DNA of 64,000 bases from Janthinobacterium sp. FW305-129 (GTDB lineage Bacteria > Pseudomonadota > Gammaproteobacteria > Burkholderiales > Burkholderiaceae_D): assembly GCF_020858115.1 (NCBI RefSeq), contig NZ_JACYMM010000010.1, positions 186,001 to 250,000 on the forward strand, given 5' to 3'. Both the position numbers and the translations under genes were made by a program. Of the stretch, positions 35,077 to 44,084 are shown piece after piece. The stretch's first letter is position 1, and every line of letters starts with the position of its first letter. The notes under the pieces are model-generated. The model was not told the DNA's origin, did not search any database, and saw only the letters and a program-made list of their open reading frames with translations.

Positions 35077-36513
35077 TCACTGCGGCGGCGCCAGGCGCAT
35101 GGTCAGGCCGATGGGCGACATCACAAAGCCCATCAGTTCCTGCGCCTCGCCGCCATCGGGCGTATCGACGCCGGCGATGTCGAAGCTGCCCAGCAGCATG
35201 GCCATGGCGATCTTGATTTCCAACAAGGCCAGGTAGCGGCCCGGGCACGTGCGCAAGCCGGCGCCGAACGGCATGGCGGCGCGCTTGTCGCTGGCTTCCG
35301 CATTGCCGGCCAGCCAGCGCTCGGGCTTGAACGCTTGCGCGTCGGGAAAGTGCGCATCGGACACGCTGTCGTGGCGCATCACGCACCACAGCATGCTGCC
35401 GGCGGGCACGGCCACGTCGCCCACCACCGTGTCGCGCAGCGCCTCGAGCGGGATGTAGGGCGCCACCGGTTTCAGACGCATGGCTTCGCTGGCGCAGGCG
35501 CCCAGGTAGTCGAGGCTGTCCATCTGCGCCAGGGTGAAGTGCGCCGCGTCGGGTGCCAGGCGCCGCACTTCCTCGCGCGCCTTCGCCAGGGTATGCGGAT
35601 TGCTTTGCAGCAAATAAATCATCCAGGAGATCGTGTTGGCCGTCGTGTCTTCGCCCGCCAGCAGCATGGTCAGCACATTGCCGGCCACGGCGCGGTCGTC
35701 CACGCCGCTGCCGGCTTCGTCGGCGGCGGCGATCATGGCTTCGAGCAGGTTGGGCGGCCGCACGCGCCGGGCGGGATCGCGTTCCAGGCGGGTGCGGGCC
35801 TGCCGCACCAGGTCGGCCACGGCCACGTCCAGCGCCGCCACGTCGCGGTCCAGCCGGCGGTCGACGGGCAGCTTGAAGTAGCGCCAGTACGGCACCATCG
35901 ACAGGCTGCGCCGCGCCACGGCGGGCAGGATCGCGTCGAGGTGGCGCTGGATCACGTCTTCGCCCGATTCCAGCGTGTTGACTGCAGTGCCGAAGGCCAG
36001 GCCGGCGATGATGTCGACCGTGTAGCGTTTCAGGTCGCCGTCCAGGTCGATCGCCTTGCCTTGCGTGGCGGCAAGATGCCAGCGCCGCTGCAGGCGCTGC
36101 GCCACCGTCACCAGCGCGGGGAAATACGCCTTGATGGCGCCCGGCGCCATGCCGGCCATCACCATGCGGCGCTGGTTGCGCCACTCGCCGCCCTCGGCCA
36201 GGAACAGGCCGGGGATGCCGCCCATTTCCACGGAAATCGTGTAGCTCGACAGCGGACGCCGGAAGCCGTCCGGGCGGTCGCGCAGCACGGCCGACACCGC
36301 CTCGCTGTCGGCCACCACCAGCACCAGCGTGCGGCCGAACCAGGCGCGCATGAGGGGGCCGTAGCGCCGTACCCAGCCTTCCACGTCGCGGTGGATACGC
36401 GGCAGTCTTACTTGCAGCGCGTTGCCGATGATGGGCAGCGCGAACGGCCCCGGCAACTGGCGGATCTGGCGCAGGGCGGTGGCGGGGGCGGCGGCGTGGT
36501 CGAGCGGTGGCAT
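35077..36513 (-). CDS. cytochrome P450
   Basis: A 478-residue P450 from the ATG at 36513, with CAGGAGT upstream. Markers are the I-helix AGEDTTANT, the K-helix EAMR, and the haem-binding loop FGAGLRTCPGR with the thiolate Cys about residue 423. A Pro-rich start (LPGPFALPIIGNALQV) looks like the microsomal-style hinge, but there is no N-terminal membrane anchor, so it is soluble. No ferredoxin or reductase gene is adjacent, so electrons must come from elsewhere. The AraC-type gene starting 114 bp away on the other strand is the likely regulator and may report the substrate. Confidence 0.94.
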   Translation of the reverse strand: MPPLDHAAAPATALRQIRQLPGPFALPIIGNALQVRLPRIHRDVEGWVRRYGPLMRAWFGRTLVLVVADSEAVSAVLRDRPDGFRRPLSSYTISVEMGGIPGLFLAEGGEWRNQRRMVMAGMAPGAIKAYFPALVTVAQRLQRRWHLAATQGKAIDLDGDLKRYTVDIIAGLAFGTAVNTLESGEDVIQRHLDAILPAVARRSLSMVPYWRYFKLPVDRRLDRDVAALDVAVADLVRQARTRLERDPARRVRPPNLLEAMIAAADEAGSGVDDRAVAGNVLTMLLAGEDTTANTISWMIYLLQSNPHTLAKAREEVRRLAPDAAHFTLAQMDSLDYLGACASEAMRLKPVAPYIPLEALRDTVVGDVAVPAGSMLWCVMRHDSVSDAHFPDAQAFKPERWLAGNAEASDKRAAMPFGAGLRTCPGRYLALLEIKIAMAMLLGSFDIAGVDTPDGGEAQELMGFVMSPIGLTMRLAPPQ

Positions 36514-36626
36514 GGCGTACTCCTGGTGGATGGCGACAATGACATCACTGTAGCGCGCTTGCCGGCGAGCGTCTTGAACGAATACGACATCGCGCGGCGC
36601 CCGGCTTTGCCGGTACAATCGTCGCC

Positions 36627-37484
36627 ATGCCTGCCGCCCCTATGCCCCTGACCCGTCTGATCGCGCCGCGCACCGCGCTCGCTTCCTGCGTGCGCGCCTT
36701 CCTCGTGCGCGACACCACGCGCAGCGCGCCATTGCCGCCCGCGCAGCGCCTGAACCGCTTTCCCGCCACGCCCATGTGCTGCCTGCTGTGGACCGTCGCG
36801 GGCGAGGTCGAGGCGGCGGCGCCCGGCCCCGATTTGCTGCAGGTGCGCATGCCGCCCGCCCTGTTCAGCGGCCCGCGCGGCTATCCGCTGGTCAGCTACA
36901 ACCCCGGCCCCGTGCACTCGTTCATGGTGATGCTGTATCCGGCCGCCCTGCATGCGCTGACGGGCATCGACATGGCCGTCCTGTTCGACCAGGTGCGCCC
37001 GCTCGAACCCCTGTTCGACGCCGACTGGCTGGCGCTGTCCGATGCCGTGCTGGCCGCGCCCGACGATGCCGCGCGCGTCAGGCTGGTGGAGGATTTTCTC
37101 GCGCCGCGCTGGGCGGTGGCGCGCAAGAACGGCGACCATCCGGCCGGCGCCGTGCAAGACTGGGTGCGCCGCCTGGGCGTGCAGGCAGCATCGACGGGCC
37201 TGGCCAGCGGCGTGCGCAATATCGAGCGCCGCATCAAGGCCTGGGCCGGCCAGCCCATGCGCACCCTGCGCCGCATGCACCGCGCGGAACAGTCGTTTCT
37301 CGACGCGCGCGAGGCCATGCTGCAAGGCAATGCCGCATGGAGCGATATCGCCGCCGATGGCGGTTACGCCGACCAGGCCCACCTGTGCCGCGAAGTGCGC
37401 GCCATCACGGGCTTGAGTCCCACCGAACTGGCGCGCGCCAGCCGCGACGACGAGAGTTACTGGGTCTATCGCATATGGGCTTGA
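36627..37484 (+). CDS. AraC family transcriptional regulator
   Basis: A 285-residue regulator with a ligand-sensing N-terminal domain (FNRFP-like region, GPVHSFMVMLYPAALHALTG) and a C-terminal AraC DNA-binding domain (NIERRIKAWAGQPMRTLRRMHRAE, then WSDIAADGGYADQAHLCREVRAITGLSPTEL). It is divergent from the P450 and probably controls it from the 113-bp shared promoter region. Its stop codon (37482-37484) overlaps the first bases of the palindromic element that follows. Confidence 0.9.
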   Translation: MPAAPMPLTRLIAPRTALASCVRAFLVRDTTRSAPLPPAQRLNRFPATPMCCLLWTVAGEVEAAAPGPDLLQVRMPPALFSGPRGYPLVSYNPGPVHSFMVMLYPAALHALTGIDMAVLFDQVRPLEPLFDADWLALSDAVLAAPDDAARVRLVEDFLAPRWAVARKNGDHPAGAVQDWVRRLGVQAASTGLASGVRNIERRIKAWAGQPMRTLRRMHRAEQSFLDAREAMLQGNAAWSDIAADGGYADQAHLCREVRAITGLSPTELARASRDDESYWVYRIWA

Positions 37485-37602
37485 TGCCTGACCAAACCTA
37501 CTGCGCGTCGGTATAGGCGGCCTGCGATGCTCACCGTACTAGAGTACGGTTGCGCTTCTTAGCCACCTCTCCCTTCCGCTCGCTACGGTTTTGTCAGGCA
37601 TC
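37483..37602. repeat. dispersed 3'-end palindromic element, copy 2 (120 bp)
   Basis: Terminal arms gatgcctgaccaaacc (37483-37498) and ggttttgtcaggcatc (37587-37602) pair over 16 positions with one mismatch. The central palindrome is accgtact-ag-agtacggt (37533-37550). The internal blocks ctactgcgcg and gctcgctacg are identical to those of the copies at 3162 and 52895, whereas arms and centre differ in sequence but stay complementary. It begins inside the stop codon of the AraC gene and ends 23 bp before the ilvB stop. Confidence 0.9.
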
Positions 37603-37625
37603 GGGACGCTGCGGGGGGATAGGTT

Positions 37626-39380
37626 TTACGTAGCGGGTTCCTGGAATACCACGCCTTTTGCCAAAGTGACTTCATGGTGGCCCGCGCCGGGCGCCAGCAT
37701 GGGGAAGCAGTTTTCCGCGCCATGCACGCGCACGTCGAGGAAATACGGGCCCTCGGACGCCAGGCAGGTCGTCAATGCCCCGTCGAGTTCCTCGCGCCGG
37801 CTCACCGTGTGCGCCTGCCAGCCGAAGGCGCGCGCCAGGGCGACGAAATCGGGCAGCGCTTCCGTGTAGCTGTGGCTGTAGCGCCCGCCGTGTATCAGTT
37901 CCTGCCACTGGCGCACCATGCCCATGTAGCCATTGTTCGACAACACCACCTTCACGGGCAGGCGGTGCTGCACGGCCGTGGCCAGTTCCTGGATATTCAT
38001 CAGGATCGACGCGTCGCCGCTGACGCACACGACGCAGGCATCCGGGTGGGCGATCTGCGCGCCGATGGCGGCCGGCAAGCCATAACCCATGGTGCCGGCG
38101 CCGCCCGAGGTCAGCCAGCGCCGGGGCTGCTCGAAGCGCAAATGCTGCGCCGCCCACATCTGGTGCTGGCCCACGTCGGTCGAGACGATGGCGTCGCCGC
38201 TGTCCATGCTGTCGAGCGCCGCCTGCAGCCGCCGCATCAGCGCCTGCGGCGCGATCACCTCGGGCGTGTCGACGAACGCCAGCGAATCCTGCGCGCGCCA
38301 GCCGTCGATGCGCTGCCACCACGGCTGGCGGTCCGCCAGCAATCGCCCGCGCAGCTGCGCCAGCAGGGCCGCCAGCACGGGCGCGCAGTCGCCGCGCAGG
38401 GCCACGTCGGCGCGCACCACCTTGCCAATCGAGGCCGGATCGATGTCGACGTGGATGACCTTTGCGCCAGGACAAAAGGCGTCCAGCCTGCCCGTGACGC
38501 GGTCGTCGAAGCGGGCGCCGACGCAAATCACCAGGTCCGCATGGTGCATGGCCAGGTTCGCTTCCAGGGTGCCGTGCATGCCCAGCATGCCCAGGAAGGC
38601 CGGGTGCGAGGCGGGAAAGGCGCCCAGGCCCAGCAGGGTTAATGTACACGGCGCGGCCGCCAGTTTCACCAGCTGGCCAAATGCGGCGCAGGCGTCCGGG
38701 CCGGAATTGATGAGCCCTCCGCCGCCATAGAACACGGGCTGGCGCGCGGAGGCGATCAGGCTGGCGGCCAGTGCGAGATCGGAGGCGGCCGGTGGCGCCA
38801 CCGGGGCCGGCGTGGGAGGGGCAAGTACCGTCGTTGCCTGCACCGGCGCCAGCTGCAGATCCTTGGGAAAATCGACCAGCACGGGGCCGGGCCGGCCCTG
38901 CGTGGCTTGCGCATACGCTTCCTGCACGACGGCCGCCGTCTCGTCGGCCGTGCGGATTTGCCGGTTCCACTTGGTGACGGGGCGCGAAATGCCCAGCGCG
39001 TCGCATTCCTGGAAGGCGTCCGTGCCGATGCTGGTGGTGGCCACCTGGCCGCTGATGCAGATCACGGGGATCGAATCGCACAGGGCGTCGAGCAAGCCCG
39101 TGGTGGTGTTGCTCATGCCGGGGCCGGACGTGACGAAGACGACGCCGGGCCGGCCCGTGCTGCGCGCATAGCCTTCGGCCGCGTGCACGGCCGCCTGTTC
39201 GTGGCGCACCAGCACGTGGCGCAATCGGGGCTGGGCGTGCAGCGCATCGTACAGGGGCAGCACGGCGCCGCCCGGGTAGCCGAAGACGGTGTCGACGCCC
39301 AGCGCCAGCAGGGTATCGATCAGGGTGCTGGCGCCGTTGTGGGCTGCGCGCGCGAGGAGGGGAGCGGGATCGGGTTTCAT
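37626..39380 (-). CDS. ilvB: acetolactate synthase large (catalytic) subunit, orphan copy
   Basis: A 584-residue thiamine-diphosphate enzyme. It has the catalytic Glu in RHEQAAVHAAEGYARSTG, SGPGMSNTTTGLLDA, the FAD-type central domain (GARFDDRVTGRLDAF, HVDIDPASIGK) and the ThDP/Mg motif GDASILMNIQELATA with NNGYMGMVRQWQ. It condenses pyruvate, or pyruvate with 2-oxobutyrate, for branched-chain amino acids. No ilvN regulatory subunit is adjacent, unlike a standard ilvBN operon, so this copy may be unregulated or pair with a distant subunit. The ATG at 39380 is preceded by ATAAGG. It is divergent from an Lrp/AsnC regulator. Confidence 0.93.
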   Translation of the reverse strand: MKPDPAPLLARAAHNGASTLIDTLLALGVDTVFGYPGGAVLPLYDALHAQPRLRHVLVRHEQAAVHAAEGYARSTGRPGVVFVTSGPGMSNTTTGLLDALCDSIPVICISGQVATTSIGTDAFQECDALGISRPVTKWNRQIRTADETAAVVQEAYAQATQGRPGPVLVDFPKDLQLAPVQATTVLAPPTPAPVAPPAASDLALAASLIASARQPVFYGGGGLINSGPDACAAFGQLVKLAAAPCTLTLLGLGAFPASHPAFLGMLGMHGTLEANLAMHHADLVICVGARFDDRVTGRLDAFCPGAKVIHVDIDPASIGKVVRADVALRGDCAPVLAALLAQLRGRLLADRQPWWQRIDGWRAQDSLAFVDTPEVIAPQALMRRLQAALDSMDSGDAIVSTDVGQHQMWAAQHLRFEQPRRWLTSGGAGTMGYGLPAAIGAQIAHPDACVVCVSGDASILMNIQELATAVQHRLPVKVVLSNNGYMGMVRQWQELIHGGRYSHSYTEALPDFVALARAFGWQAHTVSRREELDGALTTCLASEGPYFLDVRVHGAENCFPMLAPGAGHHEVTLAKGVVFQEPAT

Positions 39381-39444
39381 GGCCTTATTTTCTGCCTGAT
39401 GCGGCAGAAAAGGCTGCTGGTTTTCTCGTATAGAATGCATTATT

Positions 39445-39459
39445 CAGCAAAATTTGCTG
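39445..39459. promoter_or_regulatory. Lrp-type operator between ilvB and the Lrp/AsnC gene
   Basis: cagcaaaatttgctg is a perfect 15-bp palindrome and matches 14 of 15 positions of the published E. coli Lrp consensus (YAGHAWATTWTDCTR). It lies 20 bp before the regulator's start and just after a TATAGA -10-like hexamer (39429-39434), a good place for autorepression. A second inverted repeat (39388-39396 with 39403-39411, ttctgcc type) lies nearer to ilvB. Confidence 0.75.
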
Positions 39460-39479
39460 CAAAATAGTGAAAGAACAGA

Positions 39480-39941
39480 ATGAAGCTCGATAAATTCGAC
39501 CTCGCCATCCTGACGGCCCTGCAGCAGGACGCCCGCATCAGCCTGCACGATCTGAGCGCCAAGGTGGGCCTGACCTCGTCGCCATGCTGGGCGCGCATCA
39601 AGCGCATGGAAGACGATGGCGTCATCGAAGGCTACACGGTGAACGTCAACGCGGCCAAGGTGGGGCTGGCCGACACCGTCATCGTGCAAGTCACGCTGGA
39701 CGACCATTCCGACCAGGCCCTGTTCGAATTCGGCCACGCGCTGGCCATGATCCCGGAAGTACTGGAAGCGTTTCTTGTGTCCGGCGACTACGATTACTAC
39801 CTGCGCATTGCGGTGAGCGACACGCGCGACTACGAACGCCTGTTGCGCGAGCGCCTGTATAAAATTCCCGGCATCCGCCACAGCAAATCGAGCTTTGTGT
39901 TGCGCCAGCTCAAGCAGAGCTACCTGCCCCTGCAACGGTGA
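39480..39941 (+). CDS. Lrp/AsnC family transcriptional regulator
   Basis: A 153-residue regulator with an N-terminal winged helix-turn-helix (LDKFDLAILTALQQDARISLHDLSAKVGLTSSPCWARIKRM) and a C-terminal RAM/AsnC effector domain (ALFEFGHALAMIPEVLEAFLVSGDYDYYLRI). These proteins form octamers and sense amino acids. Divergence from ilvB and an Lrp-like operator between them suggest that it controls the acetolactate synthase and itself. Confidence 0.94.
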   Translation: MKLDKFDLAILTALQQDARISLHDLSAKVGLTSSPCWARIKRMEDDGVIEGYTVNVNAAKVGLADTVIVQVTLDDHSDQALFEFGHALAMIPEVLEAFLVSGDYDYYLRIAVSDTRDYERLLRERLYKIPGIRHSKSSFVLRQLKQSYLPLQR

Positions 39942-40033
39942 ACCTGTACACGGCGGGAGTTTTTCCCTAGCCCATCCCCGGTGGCTGTCCGATACTGGAC
40001 AGTAATAAAACCACTATAAAAACGGGGAGACGC

Positions 40034-42511
40034 ATGAAACTGACTTTATTGGCCGCCGCTGCCATGGCGCTGTGCCAGGCGCAGGCCGCCGAACCGGCGA
40101 TGGCCACCTCGGGCGACTTGCCCACCGTCATCATCACGGGCAGCATGCCGCTGCCCACCGTCGAGCAGCCGCGCGATGCCTTGGCCGCGCCCGTGCAGAC
40201 GGCCAGCGCGCAGCAGATCGCCGATAGTGGCGCGCTCGACATTTCCGCCTTCCTGCGCCGCAACCTGGGCAGTGTGTATGTCAATGACGTGCAGAACAAC
40301 CCGTTCCAGCCCGACGTCAGCTACCGCGGCTACACGGCCTCGCCCCTGCTGGGCACGCCGCAAGGCCTGTCCGTCTACCTGGACGGCATGCGCCTGAACC
40401 AGCCGTTCGGCGACGTCGTCAGCTGGGACTTGATTCCGCGCATGGCGATCGCCTCGCTGACCTTGATGCCCGGCTCGAACCCGCTGTTCGGCCTGAACAC
40501 CCTGGGCGGCGCGCTGGCCCTGCAAACCAAGGATGGCAAGAGCAATCCCGGCACGGCCGTCGAAGCGCGCCTGGGGTCCGACAAACGGCGCGGCGTCGAA
40601 TTCGAGCATGGCGGCAGCAATGCGCAGGGCTGGCACTGGTATGTGACGGGCAACCGCTACAAGGAAGACGGCTGGCGCGACGATTCCCCGTCCGACATGC
40701 GCCAGCTGTTTGGCAAGCTGGGCTGGAGCGACGCGCGCACGGACATTGCCGCCACCGTGGCCCACGCCGACAATGCGCTGACGGGCAACGGCTTGCAGGA
40801 ACAGCGCATGCTGGCGCGCGACTACCGCAGCGTCTACACCAAGCCTGACTTGACGCAGAACAAGTCGACTCTGTTGAACCTGACGGGCAAGCACCAGGCC
40901 GGCGCTGGCTTGCTCTTGTCCGGCAATGTGTACTACCGCAAGATCGACACGCACACCTTCAACGGCGACCTGAACGACGAGTCGCTCGACCAGTCCGTCT
41001 ACCAGCCCGGCGCGGCAGAACGGGCGGCGCTGGCGGCGGCCGGCTACACGGGCTATCCCGCCAGCGGGGCGAATGCGTCGAATACGCCATTTCCGAAGTG
41101 GCGCTGCATAGCCAACGTGCTGCTGAACGATGAACCGGCCGAAAAATGCAACGGCATGCTCAACCGCAGCCATACCGAGCAGGAAAACTATGGTTTGTCG
41201 GGCCAGTTCACGGCGCTGGCCGACCTGGCCGGCGTGCGCCATGCCGTCACGGCCGGCGCCGCCTTCGATGCCAGCCACGCCACGTTTCGCCAGAGCAGCC
41301 AGTTCGGCTATCTGAACCCGGACCGCAGCATCACGCCCGTCGACTTCTTTGCCGACGGCACGCAGATCGACGACGACGGCACGCCCGTCGACAACCGGGT
41401 CGACTTGAGCGGGCGCATGCGTACGTGGAGCGTGTATGCGAGCGACAGCATTGCGTTCAATCAAGCATTGACCTTGACTGTCTCCGGCCGCTACAACCGC
41501 AGCACCGTGCACAACCGCGACGCCATCACGCCGGGCGGCGGCAGCGGCTCGCTCGATGGCGACCACCATTTCAGCCGCTTCAATCCCGCCATCGGCCTGG
41601 CCTACGCGCCGGCCGCGGGCGTGAGCGCCTACCTCGGCTACAACGAAGGCAGCCGCACGCCGACGGCCATCGAGCTCGGCTGCGCCGACCCGGAAAACCC
41701 CTGCCGCCTGCCCAACGCCATGGCCGGTGACCCGCCCTTGAAACAGGTGGTCACCAAGACGTGGGAAGCGGGCCTGCGCGGCAAGCTCGCCGACGTGGCC
41801 CGCTGGAGCGCGGGCGTGTTCCGCGCGGAAAACCACGACGATATCCTGTTCGTGGCCGATAACCAGGCCGGTTTCGGCTACTTCAAGAATTTCGGCAAGA
41901 CGCGCCACCAGGGCGTCGAGCTGGCGCTGGACGGCAAGGCCGGCGCGCTGGACTTCGGCGTCAACTACACGTGGCTGCAGGCAACGTACCAAAGCGGGGA
42001 AGTGGTCAACGGCAGCGCCAACAGCAGCAGCGATGCGGATGCGCCTGGCCTGGAAGGCAATATCGTCATCACGCCCGGCAACCGGATACCGCTGACACCG
42101 AGCCACATTTTCAAGGCGCACATGGACTATCAAGGCGGACGCGACTGGACGGTGGGGCTGGCCATGACGGCCGTGTCGAGTTCCTATGCGCGCGGCAATG
42201 AAAACAACCGGCACCAGGCGGGCGGGGCGTCGTACCTGGGATCGGGCAAGAGCGGCGGCTACGCCGTGGTGGAGCTGAACGGCAAGTACCAGTTGACGCC
42301 ACGGCTCAGCGTGTTCGCCCAGGTAAATAATCTGTTCGACCGCAAATATGCGACGGCGGCCCAGCTGGGCGCCACGGGCTTCGACGCCAACGGCAATTTT
42401 GCCGCCCGGCCATTGCCCGCCGTGGGAGGCGAGTATCCGATGGTCAACGCGACCTTTTATGCGGCCGGCGCGCCGCGCAGCGTGAATGCGGGCTTGCGCT
42501 ATGTATTTTAA
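40034..42511 (+). CDS. TonB-dependent outer-membrane receptor
   Basis: An 825-residue receptor. It has a signal peptide (MKLTLLAAAAMALCQAQA), a TonB-box-like strand (LPTVIITGS), a plug domain (ISAFLRRNLGSVYVNDVQNNPFQPDVSYRGYTASPLLGTP and GSNPLFGLNTLGGALAL) and a beta-barrel ending in the Phe-terminated strand AGLRYVF. It imports a bulky ligand such as a siderophore, cobalamin or carbohydrate. No transport or synthesis genes flank it, so the ligand is unknown. Its stop overlaps by three to four bases that of the convergent response regulator. Confidence 0.93.
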   Translation: MKLTLLAAAAMALCQAQAAEPAMATSGDLPTVIITGSMPLPTVEQPRDALAAPVQTASAQQIADSGALDISAFLRRNLGSVYVNDVQNNPFQPDVSYRGYTASPLLGTPQGLSVYLDGMRLNQPFGDVVSWDLIPRMAIASLTLMPGSNPLFGLNTLGGALALQTKDGKSNPGTAVEARLGSDKRRGVEFEHGGSNAQGWHWYVTGNRYKEDGWRDDSPSDMRQLFGKLGWSDARTDIAATVAHADNALTGNGLQEQRMLARDYRSVYTKPDLTQNKSTLLNLTGKHQAGAGLLLSGNVYYRKIDTHTFNGDLNDESLDQSVYQPGAAERAALAAAGYTGYPASGANASNTPFPKWRCIANVLLNDEPAEKCNGMLNRSHTEQENYGLSGQFTALADLAGVRHAVTAGAAFDASHATFRQSSQFGYLNPDRSITPVDFFADGTQIDDDGTPVDNRVDLSGRMRTWSVYASDSIAFNQALTLTVSGRYNRSTVHNRDAITPGGGSGSLDGDHHFSRFNPAIGLAYAPAAGVSAYLGYNEGSRTPTAIELGCADPENPCRLPNAMAGDPPLKQVVTKTWEAGLRGKLADVARWSAGVFRAENHDDILFVADNQAGFGYFKNFGKTRHQGVELALDGKAGALDFGVNYTWLQATYQSGEVVNGSANSSSDADAPGLEGNIVITPGNRIPLTPSHIFKAHMDYQGGRDWTVGLAMTAVSSSYARGNENNRHQAGGASYLGSGKSGGYAVVELNGKYQLTPRLSVFAQVNNLFDRKYATAAQLGATGFDANGNFAARPLPAVGGEYPMVNATFYAAGAPRSVNAGLRYVF

Positions 42512-43167
42512 GGGTGGGTACTTTCAATAATGCCATTGCGCAGCGCCAGGTGCACGAGGGCGGCGGGGCCGGGCACGTCGAGCTTTTCCCGGATGCAGGT
42601 CTGGTGGTTGGCCACCGTCTTGCTGCTCAGGTGCAGCAGGCGGGCGCAGTCGGCGGCGCTGCGGCCTTCGGCCAGCAGGCGGAAGATTTCGAATTCGCGC
42701 TGGCTCAGGCTGCTCAAGCGCTGGGCTTCCGCACTGGCCGTGCCTTGCAGCATGCCGGGCGCGCTGTGCGGATCGAGGTAGCGCCGGCCCGCGTGGGCCG
42801 CGCGCACGGCGTCGACCAGGTGTTCCGGGTCGGCTTGCTTGCTGACGAAGCCGCAGGCGCCGCCATCGAGCGCGCGCGCGATCAGCTGCGGCGTGTCGTG
42901 CATGGTAAATACCAGCACGCGCGCGCCGGCATCGCGGGCCAGCAGCTTGCGCAGCAATTCCAGGCCGCCGATGCCGGGCATGGACAAATCCGTCACGCAG
43001 ACGTCGGGCGCGTGCTCCTGGTACAAGGCATACGCCGTTTCGCCATTGCCCGCCTCGGCCACGACGGCGATGTCGCCGCCCTGTTCCAGCAGCCGGCGGT
43101 AACCGGAGCGCACCACCGGATGGTCGTCCACCAGCATCACGCGGACCGGGGTCAGCGCCGCGTTCAT
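42508..43167 (-). CDS. NarL/LuxR family response regulator
   Basis: A 219-residue regulator with a receiver domain (VRVMLVDDHPVVRSGYRRLLEQ, phosphoacceptor D60 in VCVTDLSMPGIGG) and a C-terminal LuxR-type helix-turn-helix (SLSQREFEIFRLLAEGRSAADCARLLHLSSKTVANHQTCIREKL). It is coupled by a four-base ATGA overlap to its histidine kinase upstream. It converges on and overlaps the TonB receptor gene; antisense interference is possible but unproven. Confidence 0.94.
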   Translation of the reverse strand: MNAALTPVRVMLVDDHPVVRSGYRRLLEQGGDIAVVAEAGNGETAYALYQEHAPDVCVTDLSMPGIGGLELLRKLLARDAGARVLVFTMHDTPQLIARALDGGACGFVSKQADPEHLVDAVRAAHAGRRYLDPHSAPGMLQGTASAEAQRLSSLSQREFEIFRLLAEGRSAADCARLLHLSSKTVANHQTCIREKLDVPGPAALVHLALRNGIIESTHP

Positions 43168-44084
43168 GCCGCACCGGCCGTCAGCGGCATCGCCACTTCG
43201 ATGCGCAAGCCGTTGCCCAGCCCGCTGATCCAGCGGATATGGCCGCGCAAGCCGGCCACGCGCTCGCGCATGCCCAGCATGCCGAAACCGCCTTCTTCCG
43301 TTTTGTCCTGGCGCAAACCCCGGCCATTGTCTTCGATGGCCAGGTGCAGCACGCCGTGCGCATCGGCGCGCAATTCCACCGTGGCATGGCCGGCGCCCGC
43401 GTGGCGCGCCACGTTCGTCAAGCCTTCCTGCACCAGGCGGTAGATGGCGGTGGCCGTGCCGTCATCGAGGCTGGCGGGGATGGCGTGCGGCGCGAAATGC
43501 GCGAAATGGCAGGCGATGCCGTGTTGCTGGGCCCAGCTGTCGCACAGCGCCTGCAGGGCCGGCGCCAGGCCCAGGCTGTCGAGCACTGGCGGGCGCAGCC
43601 GCCGCAGCATGCTGCGCACCATCGCGTGCAGCGCTTCCGACGAGCGGGCGATGCTGGCGGCGCAAGCCTGCACGTTCGCCTGGTCGCCTTCGCGCGCGCG
43701 CAGGATGTAGCTGGCGGCGGCGCGGATGGCCGTGCAGTCCTGGCCCACTTCATCGTGCAGCTCGCGCGCCAGCGCGCAGCGCTCCTCTTCCTGCGCGCGC
43801 AGCAGGCGCTGCGTGAGGGCGCGGTTTTGCGCCAGCAGCAGCGCCACCTGGCGTCCGCGCCGCACGGCAAAGCCGGCCAGCGCCAGTACCAGCAACAGCA
43901 GGCTCAGGGCCAGTTCATCGAGCTGCCAGTGCTCCTGGCGCCAGAGTGCGCGCGTCAGCCGTTCGGCCAGGTCCAGCCTGGTGGCCAGCAGGAAAAAAGC
44001 CAGCGCCAGCGCGCCGCACAGCAGGACGGTCCGGCGTGGCCGGGAGCGCGCGCCTGCCTGGGCGCCAAGTTGATGGTGTTCCAT
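43164..44084 (-). CDS. NarL-type sensor histidine kinase (HisKA_3)
   Basis: A 306-residue kinase from the ATG at 44084 (MEHHQLGAQ). It has two membrane segments (TVLLCGALALAFFLLATRLDL and LALSLLLLVLALAGFAV) with a short loop of about 30 residues between them, then a coiled coil, the HisKA_3 phosphoacceptor box ARELHDEVGQD (H about 110) and a HATPase domain (IYRLVQEGLTNVARHAGAGH, IEDNGRGL, GFGMLGMRERV). The tiny periplasmic loop suggests sensing within the membrane. It forms an operon with the response regulator. Confidence 0.92.
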   Translation of the reverse strand: MEHHQLGAQAGARSRPRRTVLLCGALALAFFLLATRLDLAERLTRALWRQEHWQLDELALSLLLLVLALAGFAVRRGRQVALLLAQNRALTQRLLRAQEEERCALARELHDEVGQDCTAIRAAASYILRAREGDQANVQACAASIARSSEALHAMVRSMLRRLRPPVLDSLGLAPALQALCDSWAQQHGIACHFAHFAPHAIPASLDDGTATAIYRLVQEGLTNVARHAGAGHATVELRADAHGVLHLAIEDNGRGLRQDKTEEGGFGMLGMRERVAGLRGHIRWISGLGNGLRIEVAMPLTAGAA

